A stretch of 64,000 bases of DNA from Megaustenia siamemsis (Eukaryota; Mollusca; Gastropoda; Stylommatophora; Ariophantidae). Location: the NCBI GenBank assembly GCA_032433765.1, contig JAVIAB010000041.1, positions 80,461,928 through 80,525,927 on the forward strand. The letters run 5' to 3'. Positions 21,101-31,689 of the stretch are shown here, piece after piece (the first letter of the stretch is position 1; every line of letters starts with the position of its first letter). The notes beneath the pieces were generated by a model. That model saw only the letters and a list, made by a program, of their open reading frames with translations, did not search any database and was not told the DNA's origin. Position numbers and translations under genes: made by a program.

Positions 21101-23270
21101 CCATTAAAGTTTATCCAGTCTGAGTCTAGTTGACGAGATGTTCATTAGGTTTGTCTAGTTGATGAGACTTTCATTAATTTTGTCTAGTTGACGAGATGTT
21201 CATTAAGTTTGTCTAGTTGATGAGACTTTCATTAATTTTGTCTAGTTGACGAGATGTTCATTAAGTTTGTCTAGTCTGTGTTTACTTGATGAGATGTTTA
21301 TTAAATTTGTCTAGTATGAGTCTACTTGACATGATGTTCATTACGTTTGTCTAGTCTGAATCTACTTATCGAGATGTTCATAAATTTGACTAGTCTGAGT
21401 CTGGTTGATGAGAAGATCATTTAATTTGTCTGGTCTTAGTCTACTTGACGAGATGTTCATTAAGTGTGCCTAGTCTGAGACTATTTGACAAAATGTTCAT
21501 GAAGTTTGTCTAGTTGATGAGATTTTCATTAATTTTGTCTAATTGACGAGATGTTAATTAAGTTTGTCTAGTCTGAGTTTACTTGATGAGATGTTTATTA
21601 AATTTGTCTAGTATGAGTCTACTTGACATGATGTTCATTAAGTTTGTCTAGTCTGAGTCTATTTGATGAGATGTTCATTAAGTTTGTCTAGTCTGAATCT
21701 ACTTGACGAGATGCTCATTAAGTTTGTCTAGTCTAAGTCTACTTGACGAGATGTTCATTAATTTTGTCTAGTTCATGAAATGATCATTAAGTTTATGTAG
21801 TTGACGAGATGTTCATTAAGTTTGTATAGTCTGAGTCTAGTTGATGAGATGTTCATTAATTTTGTCTAGTCTAAGTCTACTTGACGAGATGTTCATTAAG
21901 TTCGTCTAGTTAGTGAGATTTTCATTAAATTTGTCTAGTCTGAGTCTACTTGACAAGATGTACATTACGTTTGTCTAATCTGAGTCTAATTGACGAGATG
22001 TTCATGAAGTTTGTCTAGTCTGAGTCTACTTGACGAGATGTTCATTAAGTTTGTCTAATCTGAGTCTAATTGACGAGATGTTCATGAAGTTTGTCTAGTT
22101 GATGAGATTTTCATTAATTTTGTCTAGTTGACGAGATGTTAATTAAGTTTGTCTAGTCTGAGTTTACTTGATGAGATGTTTATTAAATTTGTCTAGTATG
22201 AGTCTACTTGACATGATGTTCATTAAGTTTGTCTAGTCTGAGTCTATTTGATGAGATGTTCATTAAGTTTGTCTAGTCTGAATCTACTTGACGAGATGCT
22301 CATTAAGTTTGTCTAGTCTAAGTCTACTTGACGAGATGTTCATTAATTTTGTCTAGTTCATGAAATGATCATTAAGTTTATGTAGTTGACGAGATGTTCA
22401 TTAAGTTTGTATAGTCTGAGTCTAGTTGATGAGATGTTCATTAATTTTGTCTAGTCTAAGTCTACTTGACGAGATGTTCATTAAGTTCGTCTAGTTAGTG
22501 AGATTTTCATTAAATTTGTCTAGTCTGAGTCTACTTGACAAGATGTACATTACGTTTGTCTAATCTGAGTCTAATTGACGAGATGTTCATGAAGTTTGTC
22601 TAGTCTGAGTCTACTTGACGAGATGTTCATTAAGTTTGTCTAATCTGAGTCTAATTGACGAGATGTTCATGAAGTTTGTCTAGTTGATGAGATTTTCATT
22701 AATTTTGTCTAGTTGACGAGATGTTTATTAAGTTTTTTTCTATTCTGAGTTTACTTGATGAAATGTTTTTTTTAATTTGTCTAGTCTGAGTCTGCATGAC
22801 AAGATGTTCATTAAGTTTGTCTTGTCTGAGTCTATTTGATGAGATGTTCATTAACTTTGTCTAGTCTGAGTCTACATGACGAGATGTTCATTAAGTTTGT
22901 CTAGTCTGAGTCAACTTGACGAGATGTTCATTATGTTTCTCTAGTCTGAGTCTAGTTGAAGAGATGTTCATTAAGTTCGTCTAGTATGAGTCTAGTGGAA
23001 GAGATGTTCATTAAGTTTGTCTAGTCTGAGCCTAGTTGATGAGATGTTCATTAAGTTTGTCTATTCTGAGTCTACTTGAAAAGATGTTCATTAAGTTTGT
23101 TTAATTGATGAGACGTTCATTAAGTTTGTCTAGTTGATGAGATGTTCATTAAGTTTGTCTAGTTGATGAGATGTTCATTAAGTTTGTCTAGCCTGAGTCT
23201 AGTTGGTGAGATGTTCATTATATTTGTCTAGTCTGAGTCTACATGACGAGATATTCATTAAGTTTGTCTA

Positions 23271-23851
23271 GTCTGATAACATCCGATGGAAGATGCAACA
23301 CAGAAATAAAAAGCAGAATAGCTCAGGCCAAAGTAGCATTTCAGAAAATTAAAAATATCTTATGCAACAAATCTATGTCAATAGAAATGAGAAAGAGAGT
23401 TCATCGATGCTATATAGAACCAATTCTGAACTATGGAAGTGAATCATGGACATAAGATAAACAAATGAAAAGACGATTAGAGCCCACAGAGATGAGATTT
23501 CTCAGAAGAATGTTGAAAGTTCCCTGGACAGCTAAAAAGACAAATGAGAAAGTTCTCAAAGAGGCCAACACAAAAAGAGAGCTCTTAAAAAAACGTCAGA
23601 AAGAAGCAATCAATATTATTCGGGCACATCATGAGAAGAGGAAAGTTGGAATACGTGGCTACAACTGGCAAAATAAAAGGAAAGAGAGATCGCGGACGAC
23701 AAAGCGAGAAAGAGAGAAAATACTGTATATCTTGGTGTCATGGCATGGAAAACAGTCAACAACAGAACTCATACGATGCACTTTGGATAGAAGATTGTGG
23801 AAGGACACGATCGCGAACGCCAACCGCTACGATACATGATGATGATGATGT
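23271..23851 (+). mobile_element. LINE fragment, copy B (segmental duplicate of copy A)
   Basis: This is the same fragment as copy A, offset by 2751 bases. It has the same internal stop after SESWT, the same frameshift and the same tail. The translated segments are identical residue for residue. Sharing of private defects and of the flanking array indicates duplication of the locus rather than a second insertion. Confidence 0.92.
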
Positions 23852-25640
23852 CCATTAAAGTTTATCCAGTCTGAGTCTAGTTGACGAGATATTCATTAGG
23901 TTTGTCTAGTTGATGAGACTTTCATTAATTTTGTCTAGTTGACGAGATGTTCATTAAGTTTGTCTAGTTGATGAGACTTTCATTAATTTTGTCTAGTTGA
24001 CGAGATGTTCATTAAGTTTGTCTAGTCTGTGTTTACTTGATGAGATGTTTATTAAATTTGTCTAGTATGAGTCTACTTGACATGATGTTCATTAAGTTTG
24101 TCTAGTCTGAATCTACTTATCGAGATGTTCATAAATTTGACTAGTCTGAGTCTGGTTGATGAGAAGATCATTTAATTTGTCTGGTCTTAGTCTACTTGAC
24201 GAGATGTTCATTAAGTGTGCCTAGTCTGAGACTATTTGACAAAATGTTCATGAAGTTTGTCTAGTTGATGAGATTTTCATTAATTTTGTCTAATTGACGA
24301 GATGTTAATTAAGTTTGTCTAGTCTGAGTTTACTTGATGAGATGTTTATTAAATTTGTCTAGTATGAGTCTACTTGACATGATGTTCATTAAGTTTGTCT
24401 AGTCTGAATCTACTTGACGAGATGCTCATTAAGTTTGTCTAGTCTAAGTCTACTTGACGAGATGTTCATTAATTTTGTCTAGTTCATGAAATGATCATTA
24501 AGTTTATGTAGTTGACGAGATGTTCATTAAGTTTGTATAGTCTGAGTCTAGTTGATGAGATGTTCATTAATTTTGTCTAGTCTAAGTCTACTTGACGAGA
24601 TGTTCATTAAGTTCGTCTAGTTAGTGAGATTTTCATTAAATTTGTCTAGTCTGAGTCTACTTGACAAGATGTACATTACGTTTGTCTAATCTGAGTCTAA
24701 TTGACGAGATGTTCATGAAGTTTGTCTAGTCTGAGTCTACTTGACGAGATGTTCATTAAGTTTGTCTAATCTGAGTCTAATTGACGAGATGTTCATGAAG
24801 TTTGTCTAGTTGATGAGATTTTCATTAATTTTGTCTAGTTGACGAGATGTTTATTAAGTTTTTTTCTATTCTGAGTTTACTTGATGAAATGTTTTTTTAA
24901 TTTGTCTAGTCTGAGTCTGCATGACAAGATGTTCATTAAGTTTGTCTTGTCTGAGTCTATTTGATGAGATGTTCATTAACTTTGTCTAGTCTGAGTCTAC
25001 ATGACGAGATGTTCATTAAGTTTGTCTAGTCTGAGTCAACTTGACGAGATGTTCATTATGTTTCTCTAGTCTGAGTCTAGTTGAAGAGATGTTCATTAAG
25101 TTCGTCTAGTCTGAGTCTAGTGGAAGAGATGTTCATTAAGTTTGTCTAGTCTGAGCCTAGTTGATGAGATGTTCATTAAGTTTGTCTATTCTGAGTCTAC
25201 TTGAAAAGATGTTCATTAAGTTTGTTTAATTGATGAGACGTTCATTAAGTTTGTCTAGTTGATGAGATGTTCATTAAGTTTGTCTAGTTGATGAGATGTT
25301 CATTAAGTTTGTCTAGTCTGAGTCTAGTTGATGAGATGTTCATTAGGTTTGTCCATTCAGAGTCTACATGATGAGATGTTCATTACGTTTTTCTAGTCTT
25401 AGTCTACTTGACGAGATGTTCATTAAGTTTGTCTAGTCTGAGTCTACTTGACGAGATATTCATTAAGTTTGTTTAATCTGAGTCTACTTGACGAGATTTT
25501 CATTAAGTTTGTCTAGTTTTAGTCTACTTTTCAAAATGTTCATTAAGTTTGTCTAGATACAGTCTAGAAGTCCTTGAAGTGGATCATGCAAATCTTTAAC
25601 CACATTCTGTCTGTAGAACTGACTCGTGATGACAACTTAC

Positions 25641-25716
25641 CCGTCCAAAGTAGGAGCCGTTTCCGAGGGCAAGTTGGCACTGAAGGTCAGCAGAGAAGAC
25701 CTGGCCTGGGTTGAGG
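25641..25716 (-). CDS. Metalloprotease exon 4 of those seen: linker/start of cysteine-rich region
   Basis: This 76-nt exon runs from an ACAACCAG acceptor to a CGG|GTAAGT donor. Its first base completes a GAC codon with the GA left by the previous exon, giving D then LNPGQVFSADLQCQLALGNG and SYFGR. The PGQ.(Y/F).AD.QC.L..G.GS pattern is a strong hallmark of the segment just after the catalytic domain in ADAMTS and related proteases (compare PG..YDAD.QCQL.FG). Phase 0 at the 3' end matches the 19356-19478 exon. The exon lies as a roughly 80-base island between the 40/28-bp and 28-bp minisatellites. Confidence 0.87.
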
Positions 25717-25807
25717 CTGGTTGTCAAAACTGACAGGCCGCGTACGGACTTCTTGGTACATTTGGACCTTGGCCAGCGAGAGAGAGAGAGAGAGAGAGTG
25801 TGAAGTT

Positions 25808-26582
25808 ATAATCTCACATGTCAGGTTGTATCACCTCAAATTGTCACAACAGATTGTGTTACCTCAAATTGTCACAACAGATTGTGTTACTTCAAATTGG
25901 CACAACAGATTGTATCACCTCAAATTGTCACAACAGATTGTGTTACCTCAAATTGTCACAACATATTGTGTTACGTCAAATTGTCACAACAGATTGCGTT
26001 ACCTCAAATTGTCACAACAGATTGTGTCACCTCAAATTGTCACAACAGATTGTGTTACCTCAAATTGTCACAACAGATTGTGTTACTTCAAATTGGCACA
26101 ACAGATTGTATCACCTCAAATTGTCACAACAGATTGTGTTACCTCAAATTGTCACAACATATTGTGTTACGTCAAATTGTCACAACAGATTGCGTTACCT
26201 CAAATTGTCACAACAGATTGTGTCACCTCAAATTGTCACAACAGATTGTGTTACCTCAAATTGTCACAACAGATTGTATCACCTCAAATTGCCACAACAG
26301 ATTGTGTTACCTCAAATTGTCACAACAGATTGTGTTACGTCAAATTGTCACAACAGATTGCGTTACCTCAAATTGTCACAACAGATTGTGTCACCTCAAA
26401 TTGTCACAACAGATTGTGTTACCTCAAATTGTCACAACAGATTGTATCACCTCAAATTGCCACAACAGATTGTGTTACCTCAAATTGTCACAACAGATTG
26501 TGTTACCTCAAATTGTCACAACAGATTGTGTCACCTCAAATTGTCAGAACAGATTGTGTCACCTCAAATTGTCACAACAGTG
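25808..26582. repeat. 28-bp minisatellite
   Basis: About 27 units of 28 bases consist of CACAACAGATTGTGTTACCT followed by CAAATTGT. A 168-196-base block of variants (TTCAAATTGG, ATATTGTGTTACGTC, GATTGCG) recurs, giving higher-order structure. A short (GA)n microsatellite lies just before it at about 25778-25799. All three plus frames are open by chance. Confidence 0.94.
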
Positions 26583-26599
26583 AATTTTACAGAATATAA

Positions 26600-28690
26600 C
26601 GAAATCTGCTGAACTAATAAACACCAATCTTTAGATAGACGTTTACTACAATTATAGAACAAATAAACACCAATCTTTATATGAACTTTTACTACAATTA
26701 TAGAACAAATAAACACCAATCTTTATATGAACTTTTACTACAATTATAGAACAAGTAAACACCAATCATTAGATGAACTTTTACTACAATTATAGAACAA
26801 GTAAACACCAATCTTTAGATGAACTTGTACTACAATTATAGAACAAATAAACACCAATTTTTAGATGAACTTTTACTACAATTATAGAACAAATAAACAC
26901 CTAGCTGGAGATGAGCTTTTACTACAATTATAGAACAAATAAACACCAATCATTAGATGAACTTTTACTACAATTATAGAACAAATAAACACCAATTTTT
27001 AGATGAACTTTTACTACAATTATAGAACAAATAAACACCAATCATTAGATGAACTTTTACTACAATTATAGAACAAATAAACACCAATTTTTAGATGAAC
27101 TTTTACTACAATTATAGAACAAGTAAACACCAATCATTAGATGAACTTTTACTACAATTATAGAACAAATAAACACCAATCATTAGATGAACTTTTACTA
27201 CAATTATAGAACAAATAAACACCAATCATTAGATGAACTTTTACTACAATTATAGAACAAATAAACACCAATTTTTAGATGAACTTTTACTACAATTATA
27301 GAACAAGTAAACACCAATCATTATATGAACTTTTTCTACAATTATAGAACAAATAAACACCAATCTTTATATGAACTTTTACTACAATTATAGAACAAGT
27401 AAACACCAATCATTAGATGAACCTTTACTACAATTATAGAACAAGTAAACACCAATCATTAGATGAACTTGTACTACAATTATAGAACAAATAAACACCA
27501 ATTTTTAGATGAACTTTTACTACAATTATAGAACAAATAAACACCTAGCTGGAGATGAGCTTTTACTACAATTATAGAACAAATAAACACCTAGCTGGAG
27601 ATGAGCTTTTACTACAATTATAGAACAAATAAACACCAATCATTAGATGAACTTGTACTACAATTATAGAACAAATAAACACCAATCATTAGATGAACTT
27701 TTACTATAATTATAGAACAAATAAACACCAATCTTTAGATGAACTTTTAGTACAATTATAGAACAAATAAACACCAATCATTAGATGAACTTTTACTACA
27801 ATTATAGAACAAATAAACACCAATCATTAGATGAACTTTTACTATAATTATAGAACAAATAAACACCAATCATTAGATGAACTTTTACTATAATTATAGA
27901 ACAAATAAACACCAATCATTAGATGAACTTTTACTATAATTATAGAACAAATAAACACCAATCTTTATATGAACTTTTATTACAATTATAGAACAAATAA
28001 ACATCAATCTTTAGATGATCTTTTAGTACAATTATAGAACAAATAAACACCAATCTTTAGATGATCTTTTAGTACAATTATAGAACAAATAAACGCCTAG
28101 CTTGAGATGAACTTTTGCTACAATTATGGAACTAATAAAAACCTAGCTTGAGATGAACTTTTGCTACAATTATGGAACTAATAAACACCTAGCTTGAGAT
28201 GAACTTTTGCTACAATTATTGAACTAATAAACACCTAGCTTGAGATGAACTTTTGCTACAATTATGGAACTAATAAACACCTAGCTTGAGATGAACTTTT
28301 GCTACAATTATGGAACCAATAAACACCTAGCTTTAGATGAACTTTTGCTACAATTATGGAACTAATAAACACCTACCTTGAGATGAACTTTTGCTACAAT
28401 TATTGAACTAATAAACACCTAGCTTGAGATGAACTTTTGCTACAATTATGGAACTAATAAACACCTAGCTTGAGATGAACTTTTGCTACAATTATGGAAC
28501 TAATAAACACCTAGCTTGAGATGAACTTTTGCTACAATTATTGAACTAATAAACACCTCGCTTGAGATGAACTTTTGCTACAATTATGGAACTAATAAAC
28601 ACCTCGCTTGAGATGAACTTTTGCTACAATTATGGAACTAATAAACACCTCGCTTGAGATGAATTTTTGCTACAATTATGGAACTAATAA
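26600..28690. repeat. 46-bp minisatellite, main block
   Basis: About 45 units of roughly 46 bases are built from ACTTTTACTACAATTATAGA, ACAAATAAACACC and AATCATTAGATGA. From about 28090 the unit changes to a TAGCTTGAG / TTGCTACAATTATGGAACTA variant. A LINE interrupts it, and a remnant resumes at 29369-29420. No gene is seen. Confidence 0.94.
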
Positions 28691-29368
28691 GGCTATAAGA
28701 ATAAGCAAATTGAGACACCCATTAAACATCAAGATCAAAGACAAAGAAATAAAACAAGTAGAGGAATTCAAGTATTTAGGCGCAATGTTCACAGAAGATG
28801 GAAAACTAGACAGAGAAATTGACATGAGAATACAAAAAGCAAATGCTGTCACATACCAGCTTTCACCATTGTTAAGACATCCAAACATTTCTATGCCAGC
28901 TAAACAACAAATGATAAATAGCATCTTCATACCAACTTTGTGCTATGAAAGTCAAACATGGACCCTTTCTAAATCCCATTTAAGAAAGATCAATACATGT
29001 GAGATGCGATGCTTGAGAAAAGTAACAAACAACACAAGAAGAGATAGAATACCAAATGAAACCATAAGAAAAATGGTAGGAACAAAACCCTGCCAAGAAT
29101 ATATAGAACAACAACAACTTAAATGGTTCGGCCACCTGGTCAGAATGAATCCTTACCAACCACCATCAAGTGCGTTCTTCTCGAGAATGCATGGGAAAAG
29201 ACCAAGAGGAAGACCCAGAAGAAGATGGATAGATGCAGTGACAGAGACATGTAACAACAAAGGAAAATCACTAATTCAGACAATTTGAGCAGCACAAGAA
29301 CGGCAAATGATATAAATCACGACACCTTTTAGGTATCAGTGAAAGAGAAAAGAAGAAGAAAGAAGAAG
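28691..29368 (+). mobile_element. LINE fragment with 13-bp target-site duplication
   Basis: The plus strand encodes NIKIKDKEIKQVEEFKYLGA, FIPTLCYESQTWTLSKSHL, EMRCLRKVTNNTRRDRIPNE, QQQLKWFGHLVRMNPYQPPS and GKRPRGRPRRRWIDAVTE, the C-terminal portion of a LINE reverse-transcriptase protein, ending at a TGA near 29286. A short A/G-rich (GAA)n tail follows. It is flanked by perfect 13-bp copies of ATGGAACTAATAA at 28678-28690 and 29369-29381, which are themselves part of the 46-bp array unit. The frame is intact over more than 190 codons, so the insertion may be relatively young. It lacks the 5' half including the catalytic box. Confidence 0.93.
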
Positions 29369-29420
29369 ATGGAACTAATAAACACCTAGCTTGAGATGAA
29401 CTTTTGCTACAATTATGGAA
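29369..29420. repeat. 46-bp minisatellite remnant
   Basis: One unit of the 46-bp array (the TAGCTTGAGATGAACTTTTG variant) resumes directly after the LINE target-site duplication and ends within 50 bases. A purine-rich stretch follows up to the donor of the 29526-29684 exon. Confidence 0.85.
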
Positions 29421-29525
29421 CTAATAAACACCAAATCTGAAGAAAAATATTTGGACTCAGGAAGAAGAAAAAAAAAGGAGGTAGGATAATGTTTGAGATA
29501 AATGTTGTCAAACACGGTGGCTTAC

Positions 29526-29684
29526 TCTGAGACAAAGTTCTTGAAGGCTCGAACAGAGCACGGGGAGAACTGCCAGGGACGTGAGGCCAACAGTGCACGG
29601 TCAGGGGTCTTCAACTTCTGGGACATGATGTAGTTGTCCTCGTTCATGCAGCCCTTCTCCTCACCATCATGAACAGCGCTGAGG
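29526..29684 (-). CDS. Metalloprotease exon 3 of those seen: third zinc ligand and Met-turn
   Basis: This 159-nt exon lies between a GTCGTCAG acceptor and a TCAGA|GTAAGC donor. Its first base completes the serine codon of HELGH-S, and it continues LSAVHDGEEKGCMNEDNYIM, then SQKLKTPDRA and WQFSPCSVRAFKNFVS. HDG holds the third zinc-binding histidine and the conserved aspartate. YIM is the Met-turn of metzincins. W.FS.CS...F..F is the conserved end of the reprolysin catalytic domain. Position 8 of the HExxHxxGxxHD motif is serine rather than glycine, a substitution also accepted in ADAMTS proteins. All catalytic features expected in this part are present, so an active enzyme is likely. Confidence 0.92.
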
Positions 29685-29722
29685 CTGACGACAAGTAGTG
29701 GACCAATGATGGTGGTGGTGAT

Positions 29723-29950
29723 TGTTATTATTTCTATAACTTTATGTGAGTGCATGCACAACATGTACAAATGTTGGTGTTTGATCTGAAGGTGATGATT
29801 GTTATTAATTCCATTACTTTATGTGAGTGCATGCACAACATGTACAAATGTTGGTGTTTGATCTGAAGGTGATGATTGTTATTAATTCTATTACTTTATG
29901 TGAGTGCATGCACAACATGTACAAATGTTGGTGTTTGATCTGAAGGTGTA
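29723..29950. repeat. 77-bp tandem repeat, three units
   Basis: Units start at the same GTGAGTGCATGCACAACATG word at 29746, 29823 and 29900. Each holds the perfect palindrome GTGCATGCAC. The array lies in the intron between the two zinc-motif exons. Confidence 0.9.
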
Positions 29951-30008
29951 GCGTCTGTAATTCGTTGATTGATTCGCGATGTGAACGTGATAATTTTATG
30001 TTGATTTT

Positions 30009-30213
30009 GTGAAATATGAAGACTAGGTTTTGACACTGACATGAACGGCGTGAAATATGAAGACTAGGTTTTGACACTGACATGAACGGCGTGAAATATG
30101 AAGACTAGGTTTTGACACTGACATGAACGGCGTGAAATATGAAGACTAGGTTTTGACACTGACATGAACGGCGTGAAATATGAAGACTAGGTTTTGACAC
30201 TGACATGAACGGC
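30009..30213. repeat. 41-bp tandem repeat, five units
   Basis: Five nearly identical 41-bp units consist of GTGAAATATGAAGACTAGGT followed by TTTGACACTGACATGAACGGC. The sequence then passes directly into a LINE fragment. Confidence 0.92.
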
Positions 30214-30215
30214 TT

Positions 30216-31148
30216 ATGTAAGTCAGCCAACCCATCGAAGACAGAGGAGATCAACGAGCTTCTATTTGCAGACAATCAGGCACTAATACATGGAACAATA
30301 GAAGACCTACAAGAACATTTAAATAGGCTCAACAGTACAGACACTAATACATGAAACAATAGAAGACCTACAAGAACATTTAAATAGGCTCAACAGTACA
30401 GGCACTAATACATGAAACAATAGAAGACCTACCAGAACATTTAAATAGGCCTACAGGTACAAAATACAACATGGAAATAAACAAAACAGAAGTCATAAAT
30501 GTCGCTAAAGAGAAACAGAACATCAACATAACTATAGAAGGCAGGTAGCTAAAACAAGTAGAGGAATTCAAATACCTAGGAAGTCTAGTGACAAACGATA
30601 ATTCACAAACAGCAGAGATAGACTCGAGATGCAACAAAGCTTGTCAAATCATTGGACAGTTATCACCCCTATTGTCCAACAAGGAAATAACTCTGGAGGC
30701 AAAACGAGCACTATACAATACAATCTTCATCCCAACGTTGTGCTACCAATGCCAGACCTGGACCCTAGATGCAAGAACAATAAGGAAAATAACCTCTACC
30801 GAGATGAAATGTGTTAGGCGAATGACAGGAAACAGTCTGAGAGATAAGATCAGAAATGAAGAACTGAGAAACAAGCTAGGAATCATTCCCGCTATAGAAA
30901 ACATAAAGAAACAACAGATAAAATGGTTTGGTCACGTGATATGACAGAAAGGACAAAAACAAAACAAAGAGCCTGATTATTAAACGTAGCGAGAACACTA
31001 GACTCAAGGGCCGACCATGACAAAGAAGGATTTCTGGAATTTTAGAAACACAAGGAAACATAACAGCAGTAGAGGCCAACAGAAGAACAAAAGGCCACAA
31101 TTTATATCTCCCCTCGACACTGTAAGGCAAATGAGGAAGGAAAGAAGA
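30216..31148 (+). mobile_element. LINE fragment related to 11322-12545
   Basis: This plus-strand fragment of the same family as 11322-12545 starts at the equivalent of ANPSKTEEINELLFADNQAL, where the second catalytic aspartate codon is changed to asparagine. It continues through QVEEFKYLGSLVTNDNSQTA (with an in-frame TAG just before), FIPTLCYQCQTWTLDARTI, KQQIKWFGHVI and the same 3' end with a GAAAGAAGAAG tail. A 60-bp piece around CATTTAAATAGGCTCAACAG is present three times at about 30300-30450. It is a dead copy in the intron that splits the protease zinc motif. Confidence 0.9.
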
Positions 31149-31150
31149 AG

Positions 31151-31290
31151 AGTTGATTATGTGAAATGTGAAGATTTTGGGTTGATTATGTGAAATGTGA
31201 AGATTTTGGGTTGATTATGTGAAATGTGAAGATTTTGGGTTGATTATGTGAAATGTGAAGATTTTGGGTTGAATATGTGAAATGTGTTTT
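31151..31290. repeat. 29-bp tandem repeat, about five units
   Basis: Units read GTTGATTATGTGAAATGTGA then AGATTTTGG. The array ends about 25 bases from the donor site (minus strand) of the 31315-31420 exon. Confidence 0.9.
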
Positions 31291-31314
31291 TTGCCTGCGA
31301 ACAGTTGCAGGTAC

Positions 31315-31420
31315 CTGTGACCAAGTTCATGTGCCGCCGTCGCTCCAACACTGCCTGTATTGTCCTGCTCGATGAGGGAGATGGAGTTGAGAGAGCACAT
31401 TCCACCCAATTTAGCCAGAC
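31315..31420 (-). CDS. Metalloprotease exon 2 of those seen: HELGH zinc-binding helix
   Basis: This 106-nt exon lies between a CTCCTCCAG acceptor and a CACAG|GTACCT donor. It encodes LAKLGGMCSLNSISLIEQDN, then TGSVGATAAHELGH. GGMCS...S.SLIE.D and TAAHELGH are textbook reprolysin: the glutamate is the catalytic base and the two histidines bind zinc. Its 5' phase fits the NVA-G end of the 58497-58534 exon. Its 3' AG completes serine with the next exon, so the motif HELGHSLSAVHDG is divided by an intron of about 1.6 kb. The exon is flanked by a 29-bp array on one side and a 53-bp array on the other, and then by the 26.7 kb array. Confidence 0.93.
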
Positions 31421-31444
31421 CTGGAGGAGATAAGTACAAGATCA

Positions 31445-31670
31445 TTTTGTGGAGAAGTTGTCCGCAACTACAGATGGAGGTGTGTAGGATATGATGAGTT
31501 TGTGGAGAAGTTGTCCGCAACTACAGATGGAGGTGTGTAGGATATGATGAGTTTGTGGAGAAGTTGTCCGCAACTACAGATGGAGGTGTGTTGGATATGA
31601 TGAGTTTGTGGAGAAGTTGTCCTCAACTACAGATGGAGGTGTGTAGGATATGATGAGTTTGTGGAGAAGA
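31445..31670. repeat. 53-bp tandem repeat, four units
   Basis: Units contain GTTTGTGGAGAAGTTGTCCG, CAACTACAGATGGAGGTGTG and TAGGATATGATGA. The array begins about 25 bases upstream (gene sense) of the HELGH exon acceptor. Confidence 0.9.
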
Positions 31671-31689
31671 AAGATGAATGTTTCCAACA

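Larger units (their letters stand above)
20455..25310. repeat. Tandem segmental duplication, 2751-bp offset
   Basis: About 2.7 kb from near 20455 (array plus LINE copy A plus array) is repeated from near 23206. Matching landmarks are the LINE start (20492/23243) and ATGTTAATTA in the array (21551/24302). Copy 1 additionally holds an internal 585-bp duplication (ATGTTAATTA again at 22136), which copy 2 lacks. Copy 2 also lacks one 39-bp-scale unit near 24400. Confidence 0.9.
19841..25560. repeat. Two-length (40/28-bp) minisatellite, 5.7 kb
   Basis: The array is built from GAGATGTTCATTAAGTTTGT followed by CTAGTCTGAGTCTACTTGAC (40 bp). A short form of about 28 bp skips the CTGAGTCTACT part and reads CTAGTTGAT. 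Long and short forms are interspersed. It contains two identical LINE fragments and a large tandem duplication, listed separately. No coding sequence other than the LINE pieces is present. Confidence 0.95.

Noticed and set aside
25721..26612. Open frames of 230-290 codons in all three plus frames
   Set aside because: A 28-bp unit without stops cycles through all three frames, so each is open. The peptides are the same repeat in shifted order.
26600..28690. Forkhead-like ATAAACA words as a regulatory array
   Set aside because: The motif is short and AT-rich and is expected in such a unit. Nothing else supports a regulatory role.
29746..29910. GTGCATGCAC palindromes as operator sites
   Set aside because: They are simply part of a three-unit 77-bp tandem repeat in an intron, with no promoter context.
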